Origin: Apostichopus japonicus
Lineage: Eukaryota; Echinodermata; Holothuroidea; Aspidochirotida; Stichopodidae
Length of the DNA: 64,000 nucleotides
Assembly (NCBI RefSeq): GCF_037975245.1
Contig: NC_092567.1
Span: 22,713,376 to 22,777,375 of the forward strand
Direction: 5' to 3'
The position numbers were made by a program, and so were the translations under genes. This document shows, in pieces, positions 37,171 to 47,816 of the stretch; within the stretch, counting starts at the first letter, position 1, and each line of letters starts with the position of its first letter. Under the pieces are notes generated by a model. The model ran no database searches. It was not told where the DNA came from and was given only the letters and a program-made list of their open reading frames with translations.

Positions 37171-37960
37171 TTATTATTATCATTAATGGCAGAAATAAAC
37201 GAAACAAAATGAATGCTAAAATTGTAGACACATCTCCTTCTCCACCTCCACCTTCTCTTCCATAGAATTTACCGCCAATATCACCAAGAACAAGATTCAA
37301 CAAAATTTTAATTTCAAAGATGCTTTAATGCTTTCTACCCTTTAATTTTTGAAAAATTTCTATTGAAATCTCCGGGATCAAGTCCCGCTAGTACCTGGCC
37401 GACGTATTCCACTATTAAAAGAGGGCGTTTTCAACCTCTGTATTGTATGTGTTTAGAACCTCATACAGTTGTTGTACTAGATGTTGTATGGAATGGTGTT
37501 GCCCGTCTTGTACATAGTCAAGAACAGCTATTTTTTATTCCTGTTTTTTTCCTTCTTGGTGACTAGTATTTTGTTATAGTAAGTTCAACAATTTCAGAGT
37601 AATAGTACAGTATTTTTTTTTTTTTTTAACTTTTGGTGTCGGGCGTGGAGTATATTCTCTCCTTTTTTTGGAGTCGGACATTTACAATAGTATTTTCTCT
37701 TTTTTTTGCCTTTCTTTCCCCTTCCCCTTTGAGAAACCGTTAAAGGTATTTAAGTTTGCAAAATGATGCTTTTGCATGTTTTTTTTTCTTCTTCCAGTTT
37801 GAAATTGTTTCCCCCCCCCCCCAGGGCAGCAACCAGGGCAGCAAAGAACAGATCAGAATTGTACCTTGGTAGTTTGACCCTTAAACTTCCGTATAGGCTA
37901 CCATCAGATCGGAACAAAGTTTAAGCAGAGTCTTGTTCTTTTCCTTTTTGGTTACTTGCT

Positions 37961-39170
37961 ATTGGCAGGCAAGTAACCTATGCAGTCAAGTTGGTGCTTG
38001 TGTGAGCATGTGATGCCCTAGCTTGTAAACAAGGTATCTCAAGATGGGTAATCTCTGCAGTTCTCATACAGTATGTGGGTCTATTGGCAGGCAAGTAACC
38101 TATGCAGTCAAGTTGGTGCTTGTGTGAGCATGTGATGCCCTAGCTTGTAAACAAGGTATCTCAAGATGGGTAATCTCTGCAGTTCTCATACAGTATGTGG
38201 GTCTATTGGCAGGCAAGTAACCAATGCAGTCAAGTTGGTGCTTGTGTGAGCATGTGATGCCCTAGCTTGTAAACAAGGTATCTCAAGATGGGTAATCTCT
38301 GCAGTTCTCATACAGTATGTGGGTCTATTGGCAGGCAAGTAACCTATGCAGTCAAGTTGGTGTTTGTGTGAGCATGTGATGCCCTAGCTTGTAAACAAGG
38401 TATCTCAAGATGGGTAATCTCTGCAGTTCTCATACAGTATGTGGGTCTATTGGCAGGCAAGTAACCTATGCAGTCAAGTTGGTGTTTGTGTGTGCATGTG
38501 ATGCCCTAGCTTGTAAACAAGGTATCTCAAGATGGGTAATCTCTGCAGTTCTCATACAGTATGTGGGTCTATTGGCAGGCAAGTAACCTATGCAGTCAAG
38601 TTGGTGTTTGTGTGAGCATGTGATGCCCTAGCTTGTAAACAAGGTATCTCAAGATGGGTAATCTCTGCAGTTCTCATACAGTATGTGGGTCTATTGGCAG
38701 GCAAGTAACCTATACAGTCAAGTTGGTGTTTGTGTGAGCATGTGATGCCCTAGCTTGTAAACAAGGTATCTCAAGATGGGTAATCTCTGCAGTTCTCATA
38801 CAGTATGTGGGTCTATTGGCAGGCAAGTAACCTATGCAGTCAAGTTGGTGCTTGTGTGAGCATGTGATGCCCTAGCTTGTAAACAAGGTATCTCAAGATG
38901 GGTAATCTCTGCAGTTCTCATACAGTATGTGGGTCTATTGGCAGGCAAGTAACCTATGCAGTCAAGTTGGTGCTTGTGTGAGCATGTGATGCCCTAGCTT
39001 GTAAACAAGGTATCTCAAGATGGGTAATCTCTGCAGTTCTCATACAGTATGTGGGTCTATTGGCAGGCAAGTAACCTATGCAGTCAAGTTGGTGCTTGTG
39101 TGTGCATGTGATGCCCTAGCTTGTAAACAAGGTATCTCAAGATGGGTAATCTCTGCAGTTCTCATATGTG
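37961..39170 (+). repeat. Ten-copy 122-bp minisatellite
   Basis: The word ATTGGCAGGCAAGTAACC recurs at 37961, 38083, 38205, 38327, 38449, 38571, 38693, 38815, 38937 and 39059, exactly 122 bp apart. The last copy breaks off at about 39170. Copies differ at a handful of positions (for instance GGTGCTTG versus GGTGTTTG, and GTGTGAGC versus GTGTGTGC), so the array is young or homogenised. It has no open frame across units and unit-long spacing with no palindrome, so it is not CRISPR. Confidence 0.95.
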
Positions 39171-39920
39171 GAATTAAGTACAAGAACCCTATTGTTTTGA
39201 GTGGAGGTCATTTTGGGGTCAGCAGAGGGCAAAATGTGAAAATCTCAAAAGGGCTGTATCTCTAGAACCTGAACATCAAAAGGAACTCATATATGCATGG
39301 TAGGATATCCTTGTGTACTTAATTTTTTTACACAATTTGGTGTAGGTCAGAGTCCATTTACTCAGAGTTCATTTGACCAGGGGTCAAATCTTAAAATCCT
39401 TTTAACAAGATATCTTCAAATAGGAAACTTTATTGGCTCTCATATTTTCAATGTGGCTCCCTTATAATGAATACAAGAACCTTCTTGTTTAGGGTGGAGG
39501 TCAAAGGTCATTTGGGGTCATCAAATTTCACACTCTTAAAGAGTCTTATAAACACACGTAAGTGTAGATATTTCAAGATAGGTTACATCACAGCTCATAC
39601 TAGGCATGTGTCTTTCTTATAGTGAGTACAAGAAGGATATTATTTTAGGAAGATCATTTGGGGCCTGCAGAGGTTCAAATGTCAATATATCAAAAGTAAA
39701 TTATCTTTAGAACTTCACCTTCAAAAGAGATATATGCATAGTAGATTACCCAAATGATAAGTAAAATTGCTCCACAAGTTGGTATTGGTGAAAGCTTGTT
39801 TAAGGTTTGCAGAAGTCAATCCCTATGAATTTCTAAAGGTCAGGTCTCATTTCAGATGTGAAACTTAACTGATTTAATTTCCCCATATGTAGTAGAACCT
39901 CCTTGCTGTTTTAGATAAAG
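39170..39920 (+). repeat. Dispersed repeat flanking the minisatellite, with DR1 motif
   Basis: The DNA after the array continues the same ancestral unit with decaying repeats: GTACAAGAACC...GTGGAGGTCA occurs at about 39178 and 39470, and GATATTTCAAGATAGG echoes the array's TATCTCAAGATGGG. AGGTCAAAGGTCA at 39498-39510 is a perfect DR1. No gene is seen. Confidence 0.6.
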
Positions 39921-40048
39921 GACAATGGTCAGCTTAGGCACGTGCAGTATGAACTTCAGCCAGGGTTAGCTTGCAAACTACTCTTCAGATGCATATGTAT
40001 AGTGTGTTTAAATGCAAGTTACCGCGGAGAGAGGTTTCCCTATGGTTT

Positions 40049-40110
40049 CGTTCCGAAAGGGCGCCATCTGTTTTTTACTCGTTCCGAAAGGGCGCCATCC
40101 GTTTTTTACT
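40049..40110 (+). repeat. 31-bp tandem duplication
   Basis: CGTTCCGAAAGGGCGCCATC followed by a TTTTTTACT run occurs at 40049 and again at 40080 with one substitution, so the second copy is recent. Confidence 0.85.
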
Positions 40111-41284
40111 CATTGCAGTCAAACTTTAATTTGCCACGTTGCAATCAAGTTTGATGATCTGTGTACTGGACTTAAATCTCGGCAACTTTGTCAGATGAAC
40201 ACTTGCTGTTTAATGGGGGGGGGGGGGGTGGGGAATCTGCAGCCTCTAACAGAGGGCGCTGTCATATCGGTCCTCTCAGAGCCGTACATATCTCCGGTTC
40301 TGGGCCCTCTTATATCGGCCCTCTCTATCTACGGCTCTGTTAGGACCCAGAGCTGTAGACAGAGCCGTAGGTACGTCTATGGATCCTAATGCGCGTGATC
40401 GATACTGTTGACAGATCTCCAAAGATTTTGTATAGCACTAACATATCTCAATCTATAAGCTAGTTGTGAAAATATGTTTTCAAAAGATCTTGTCTTCAAT
40501 AATTCCGAGAAGAATCGAAAGTGTAAGTCCAGTATGTTTCATTTCGGATACAATTTTTACTGCCGCTCAAAGCTTATACTCAGTTATGCGTACGTGATCG
40601 AAAAGGATGAAGGATGGGCAACATTTCGTTGTTAAAATGTGCTAGTAATGAGTGATAAAAACCAAATGTTAGAATGAAGATGGCACACTATGTGTGCATT
40701 AAAGGGTGTGAAGACTCGCGCACAAAGAAACGTCTCATGCCGGTAATCTGACCTAGTTCGATCCCAGACAATACACACACATCTTGCTACCCTTCGGTAA
40801 TTAGACACTAGTGTACAGTCAATACATACAGCTACGGTCAGTACCCACAACACAGTGTACATAGCAGCGATGGACATCTCAGGTCTAGATAAAAGATTAC
40901 AAGGTATCACGTTTCATTACTGTCTGCATTTTGTAGCGACAAGAAGAAAACTTCACTTGCAAGCAACGGAAAGTTAACTTTTTTTCAGAGTGCGGTTTGG
41001 GGCGAGTCTTCAATGCCTTTAAGGAATTTGCAGGTACTTTGCCCCTAAGTGTCCGTCATGGATTCCTCAACGAAATTCTCAGTGATTTCAGAGAATGCAG
41101 CTCGTCAACTTTCGCGGAACTAGTAAGGACCGATATGATGGCGCCCTTTGCTAATTAGTGTGTTGCTGGAAAATCCCCTACTACTCTCGAAGCGAATAGA
41201 TTTATTCCTGGTTCTTCTCTCAGACAATGTTGAGCTTAGTAACAGACGCATTTACTGCTCTAGAAGAGTTGAGAATATCTAATA

Positions 41285-42830
41285 AATAAGGTAAACAATA
41301 ATACATCTGCTGGGTCTGCCCGAATTATCAATGAATTCTTGAAATATATTACCGATGACGTGATCTCTATGATAGCTAAATTATTTAATGTTTTTCTTTC
41401 CCTCCGGCCTGCATTATACCAACTAGTTGGGACCAATGAATTAATTATGCCTTTTTACAAGGGCAAAGACTCGCCCGATGACTTAGACAACTATAACGCG
41501 GTTATTACTCTGTTAAGCGGTTTCGCCGGTTTGGTAAAGCGGTTCATAACGACCCTGAACGAATGCATTGGTACTTATTACATCAGTAACCATGGGCTGA
41601 TTGGTGACGAGGAAGCCGGTTTTAGGAGGAACCACTTTACCCCTGGACCATATATATTTACGCGTTATTCTATCTTGGAACTTTATCTTAGGGCTCCTCT
41701 GGAAAGCAGTGCTTCTGCACTGAGCAGGACTATACCCTCATTAAAGATGACAATAAGTTAAAAAATAATAATAACAGTAAGAAAACAAAATCGCTATTTA
41801 CTGTGCGTTCATTATTTACAAATAGGCATTTGACTTGGTGGAAAGAGCTATAGTCTGTGGTCTAAACTTTATCGGCTGTAGTGTTAATGGCAAGTTGCTT
41901 AATTTATAATCTCTATGAGAACGTTATGAAGTGCCCCGCTGTTATCAAGGATGATTATGAAATCTGACTATTTCCAAAGTATTATAGGCCCATAGGAGTC
42001 AGACAAGGGGGAAATTCCCCCCAGTGTTATTTACTATATAATTTTTTCAATAATTTCATTAATTAGACCCCTTCCCCAGAACGGCATTCACAAATAAACA
42101 TTGTTCCCCTAATTAAGTGTTGTGCCCCCCCCCCCCCCTAGGTTGAAATGTCTGGCGACGCAACTGGACGTTACTATTAAGGGTTGAATGATCTGTCTAT
42201 TTCGATGAAAGCAGTTCTTAGTAACGCCGAAGTGTAAGTTTTTATTAAACTGTTTACTCTATTATACGCAGATGACACTATTGAGTTGGTCGAAAAAGAA
42301 AACGCACTCCAGAGTTTATTATGGTGTAAACTATAGAACATTGTGATACTTGGCATATGGAGTTGAATGTACTTGTAAAACTAAAGTAGTAATATCTTCA
42401 AAAGGTAAAAACTATGAAGAAAAAAATAATGCCGTTTACATTTGGAATTTAACGACGTCGAAATTGTCGTTGACTACACTTACTATATCATAATAAATTA
42501 TCAAAGGCTGTGGATAAGCAAGTCGACCTGCAGGCTATAGGCCGCAGGCTCTCTATAGCACGTTGAATAATATATCTAACAACCTTAGTTTCCCAATTGT
42601 TCGATTTGATATCCAGACCCAATTGTTTCGATAAATTAGTCCTTCCGGTTCCTTTACATGGTTGCAAAAAGGGGGGTTTTCCAGAATATCAATCAAATTG
42701 AAGCCCATGCATATGAAATTTTGCAAGAACATTTTGAACAAGTTTAGTGAGCATAAATTATATACTGGGAGCTGCATGCAGGTAGTGCATGGTGCAGGTG
42801 CATGCAGGTGCGACACGAAGTTTCAAAGTT
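41285..42830 (+). pseudogene. Decayed non-LTR retrotransposon (reverse transcriptase)
   Basis: The segment contains, in the right order, pieces of a LINE reverse transcriptase broken by frameshifts and stops: INEFLKYITDD, ELIMPFYKGKDSPDDLDNYN, ITLLSGFAGLVKRF, GDEEAGFRRNH, FDLVERAI (about 41830), GVRQG (about 41997), the catalytic LLYADDTIEL (YADD at 42265-42276), HCDTWHMELNV with TKVVISSKG, VEIVVDYTYY and a C-terminal stretch resembling LFDKLVLPVPLHG and LKPMHMKFCKNILNKFS. These are the standard blocks of CR1/Jockey-type elements common in marine invertebrates. The longest open piece is 41339-41761. No endonuclease domain was recognised upstream, so the copy is 5' truncated and inactive. Confidence 0.85.
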
Positions 42831-45800
42831 TCCCTTTATTATGGTGATCATCAACTGTCACATTTGGTTTATAATTTTTCTCAGAACTATGAACGAACTA
42901 GATGTTCGGCCTGGATAAAAAAAAAGATATATTTTAGATAAATCTGGCTTGTCCTTTGTTTGAAATATGAGTTATGACTTTTCTAAATGAATTGGCTCAG
43001 AACATCACAACATCAAACCAGCGATATATATTCGAAGAAGATCGGATTGCCGAGGTAAATACACAAACACACAATGTCAAAAAATGTATATAGGCCTATT
43101 TCAAATTAATATATAATTTGACAAATTTACTTGCAAAACCTTTCATAATTTTCGTCGTAGTATTTTTGTTGTTGTTAAGTTAGCTGTGTTAATAATAGTA
43201 AAGCTACCGCCGTGGTTGTGGGAAACTTTGGTAGAGTATTGTTTGTCATGAGAGAAAGTGTGAACTTTGCGTTGATGCGAGGTTGGGGGATGAATTTTAT
43301 TATGTTTTGTGAGTACCGATTTTTGACAAGGGAAAGAAATTGATCACTTAAGCCTTATTTTAGGAGAAGACCCTTGTCGATCCGAAAGGAACAGCTTTTT
43401 CAAGTAAGCCACAACAAAAACAGAGTGAAAAATCTTTCTCAATCTGATCACAGTTTTGTAAAAGAAAAAAAAAATAATAGATATATTTTAAAGTTATGAT
43501 TTATGTTCAAATTGGTTCAACCTCAGCGGCTGCAGGTATCAGCAGTATGTGCAGTGTCCGTTCTATATCAGTTCTGTTTGGTTTGACACTATATTTCCCT
43601 TCCTCTTTTATTTTGTGTGCTTATATCATTGATCCTTTTGCGCCATTATTATTTATTAATTTATTAATTCTATATAAGTCTCTTGTACCTCCTTTGAGGA
43701 GATCTATAGAGGGGTATTAAAAACTGAAACTGGGGATCCCCATGCATTCATTATTAACCTACTAATTCTAGGTCATTCCAAATTCTATTAACAGATTGCT
43801 TGTCACACTGATCAAGCATATGATATTCACCATGATAAGGGGGGAAAATAAGAGGGAAATATGGTTCACTTTGTTTTGTGTGTTGTGTGTCTCTCTCTAT
43901 ATAAGGGATTGATATACATACAAAAGGAAAGGCCTCAGACGATTGACTCGCTCTGGTGGATTCAATGACGTAATGTCTATAAATAAACTGAAGTAATTTC
44001 AACGACGCGACTGAAGGATAGCATATCAAACACTCCTGTTTACACACAAAAAACGTTCCATGCATGAAGGGTTGACCTAACTTAAGCTAAGGGAGATACC
44101 CTGACGAATACTTGTCATTGCACAAGAGGTTATGTTGAAAGGAACCACACAGCCACCTCCCTCCCCCCCCCACCCACCGCCACCACAATAGAATTCCAGT
44201 CCTTTAAATGAGAGACTATTATTTATCGAATCGAAATTATAGAGGGGGTAGGGAGAGCTCAGGGTGTAAACAGACACAGTGACAAACACAACTTGAGGTC
44301 ATCATTCGGCATGTTCTTACCAAGGGGTGAGTAAAACCGGTATATTTTGAGACAATCCTAGATTTGTTTGATGATGATACGCAAAGGTGACCCGGTCAAC
44401 TGGATGAAAGAGAAGATATTATGCCAGAACTTCACTCTGTTTATATAATAACCTACAGAAATCAACTGCAATAGGAGAGAGGGAGGGGGGGGGGATTTGA
44501 TGAAGAGGACAGGCATGGTGAGATAGGGTCAGGGGAAGCTATAGCCCCGGGGTGATTGGGGGGGGGGAGAAAATATGAAGGTGGCTTGGAAAATATGGGA
44601 TATATTAAGATGGCCAGGTGACATAATTTTTACCTGGGGGCGTGGTTCTTGACGCTTCTGGAGGAGGGGGTTCGGTTGGGATGTTAAAGGAGGTGCTTCT
44701 TTGATGTGTAATAGTTCAGGTTATGAAACTTTTGTATGATGCGCAACAATGAAACTTGGCATTCTGTTGGGGTAAATGTCTAATCTGAGGTGAAAGTTCC
44801 CCCCTTGTCCCCCACCCTAGTAATAACATACTTATTTGCAGTTTACAAAATATAAAGAGTCTCGGTTCACAATACCACTTTTCATTTCTCTACCGGAAAT
44901 AAAAACTATACCTTGTGAGAAAGAGAAATAACAGGTAATAACAGGAAAACATTAAAACAATGAATGAAGAAGTGAATTGATTGATTTCGTAATTTATTTA
45001 TTAAAATTTATGAACATACCGAAAGACAGAGGGGTAGGTTTTTGTTCAATGTTACCTAAGTAAGTTAATACATGATGAGGTCATTCGCTTAATTCATGTT
45101 TTTTGGTGGAAATGACGTCACGTCTAAATATAGATGATCTTCTATGTGAAGATATGTCTTCAAAGGGTGAACATCCCTTGTAGTGAAACTAAGCCTAGTC
45201 CGGATCTGGTTCAATTCCGTTGTGAAACTCTTATGCTTGGGCAGATCCGGTTCAAGTTGCATTCAGGTTAATCTCATAGTTTGCATGTGATGTTTTCTCA
45301 AGTTATCAGTATAAAGTTTTAATAACTAATGGAATCTAATAACCCCGCCATTTACTGGAATCACACTTTCGATTTCAATTGATTGTGAAGTGCTTTCGTA
45401 TACATGGTTGAAGCAAAACACCACCGTGACAAAAAAAAAATTATGGGCTGTTCTGTTGAATCAAATACTGTAGGCAAGAAACTAGATGATGGCACCCACA
45501 TTATATCACAGCATATTCCTGATGGAAAGAGCATTTCCATAAACAAAAGAACACACTTTCTTTCGCAAATATATTCGTAGCAATCAATATTACTTGCTAT
45601 TGATATTTGCGATAGAAGGTGTGGATAATTGGATATATTTCAAGTTTTCCAAACTAGAAACAATATTTTTTCATAGAAAGAATTATTTGTTTTAATTAAG
45701 GTTACTCTTTATCCCTTTCAACCGTCGCCTCCCTCTCCCCCGTCCCACTTACTATCAAAACATCATGATATGTTAATTATAGATAGGTTGAATTAACAAG

Positions 45801-47526
45801 ACAAGCAAAGTAATACCCTGCTGTTTTGCATTGAGAGATATTTTACGAGGTTTATGTAGAAAACCTTGCAAACTGGATCGATACCGACTGTTAATTTAAA
45901 CCCGCGCCCCAACAGCCAATCAGAAGCTTGGATTCTGCTTTATGTAAATTAGGATCCATGTCCTCTACCTCCCAATAGCCAATCAGAAGGATCCATGTCC
46001 TTAAACTCCCAACATCCAATCAGAAGCTTGGATTCTGCTGTCTGTAAATCGTTGGCAGGACAGTTTATAAAGACTAATTCTGAAGATTTTGGTGGAAGCA
46101 TCAGTTGAAAGTTAGAAAGGCAGTTTGTATAAAATAGTATCAAAATATATTTAAGAAAAAACTATGAAAAAAAAATATAAAAAAACTGTACAGTGGACTT
46201 TCTTTCTCCATATATCGACAATCTGAAAACGAGGAAAGACAATTACTACATCTTAACTGAAGGTACTGCTTGTGTTTTAGCTGCGCGACTAGGAACAACA
46301 AAAAAAACATAAAAATAAATAAAAATTATAACACTATTTACATGTAAAAGCAAAAACAGGAATCAAGAAGAAAAAAAGTAATAATTTACATGCGTTCCTA
46401 TTTTTTAAAACTTTGTATGATAGTTTGCCTATCCACACGTCGTAAAAAAAGACTCAAGTTTCCTTGATAAGGCTAAGATTTTTGTAACTGTTACTGGCCA
46501 TTTTAGAATTATTACCATTTGTTTGCTGATGGTTTCTTCTTTATGAATAATTGTTTTTCTTTTCAGAAACGAAACAACGGTACAGGGGGGAAGAGGAGGG
46601 AGGTGGGGGGGGGGTGGAGTTGAATACTGATCATGTAGGCCTAATGATGTTTAGTCCTTCTTTCTCTATTTTTATATTTTCGCTTGGAGAACAAAATATA
46701 TCTACGTTTTTTTTTTTTAATTTTTCTTTTCTTTTTTGTTGTGGAGGGATGGCATTTTCGAGTAATAAACTGGGTTTCCCCATTTTGTCCAAAATATGTG
46801 TTTTTACATATTTTATGTACTATATCATTAATAAAACTTTATTTTTGATGGAACACAACAATTATGAAAGTAACACAAAGAATATGGAAATGCTCGTTAT
46901 TAACTGGGAGGTTGGAGGTGTGGGGGGGGGGGGGGGCATGATAGGTGCAGTAGGGTGATTCTTGTTGCTTTCTTTTGAACTATATGCTGCTGATCAAGGT
47001 GGGTTTTTTTTTTTTTTGTGGTTATAAGTTTAAACGTCACATGGATTTAGGTCATAATGTTTGGACCTACATTATTTACAGCCATTCTATATATATATAT
47101 TTTACAAACCCGTTACCATATACAAACATTTGAGATTTTCCAAAACAGAGTAAATTTGCTCTTATTTACAAAAAAAGTACTGAGAACTTCGTAAGGCCCC
47201 TCTTGATAGAAGTACATACTTAAAATATCTTATATTTCAAATATCACAGAGGTGGCTTCTCCGTTTTGTTTTGGCACACCGTTCAACTCTCGCTGTTTTT
47301 GCAAGACTACAGTGCAGGGCCGTGTTATCGAGGAATGTAATACAGCACATTAGTACTCTTCACACGTCCCAAGTTTCTACATGTTGATATACCATGCGTA
47401 TCTCCATACATAGGCACATAACAGCAAACCACAGCGAAACCATAGATAAAGGCTTTAACCACCCTACCGATGCTCTTAAGGACCATTGGCCCTTTAGTAT
47501 TATGATTGTATAATGATACATGGTTT
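42831..47526. other. No gene recognised; may include the ETS-gene 3' UTR
   Basis: The part just below 47527 would be the 3' UTR of the minus-strand ETS gene; the nearest plausible poly(A) signal is TTTATT (AATAAA on the minus strand) at about 46838-46843. Other content: G tracts (44487-44496, 46605-46615, 46921-46935), a CRE at 45113 and the CCAAT repeat at 45913. Confidence 0.45.
45913..46030 (+). repeat. Short tandem repeat carrying CCAAT boxes
   Basis: CCAATCAGAAGCTTGGATTC occurs at 45916 and 46016 and a variant CCAATCAGAAGGATCC at 45979; AGGATCCATGTCCT is also repeated. CCAATCAG is the NF-Y consensus, giving three strong boxes within about 105 bp. No gene start is recognised nearby. Confidence 0.6.
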
Positions 47527-47816
47527 TTATACAATGAATTCCGGCACAAATTTATAGTGCAATTTCTTGGGAACTCGTTCCATTATACGCTTGTTCGGTC
47601 TGGTGTAGTTACGCAGGGCTCGGGCCATATTCTGGTAAGTCATGGGCTGTTTCTTGCCTTTGGCTTTAGACCACAACTCTGCAAATTTGTCCTTCCTTCT
47701 GGAGTTGAACCTGAATAGTCCCTCTGATTTATTTACCCATTCCACGTACCCACGTGACGTCATTGGATCGTTCAGATGTTCCAGGATAAATTTGTAGAGA
47801 ATGGGATGTCTTCTCT
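47527..47816 (-). CDS. ETS DNA-binding domain, terminal exon
   Basis: The exon opens after CTTCTAACAG and ends at TAA (47527-47529). It encodes a basic start (KRRHPILYKFI), YVEWVNKSEGLFRF, DKFAELWSKAKGKK, MTYQNMARALRN and LHYKFVPEFIV. The RALR core that places two DNA-contacting arginines in helix 3 is kept. The usual Trp of helix 1 (LWEF in most ETS proteins) is Tyr here (LYKF), the YYY after RALR is NYT, and about two residues are added before IMERV. The protein ends four residues after the last beta strand, with no C-terminal extension. Confidence 0.9.

Noticed and set aside
37961-39170. CRISPR-like array
   Set aside because: The whole 122-bp unit is repeated, with no unique spacers; this is a eukaryotic minisatellite.
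41339-41761. Intact host gene of 140 residues
   Set aside because: It is one open piece of a LINE reverse transcriptase whose other blocks continue in other frames downstream.
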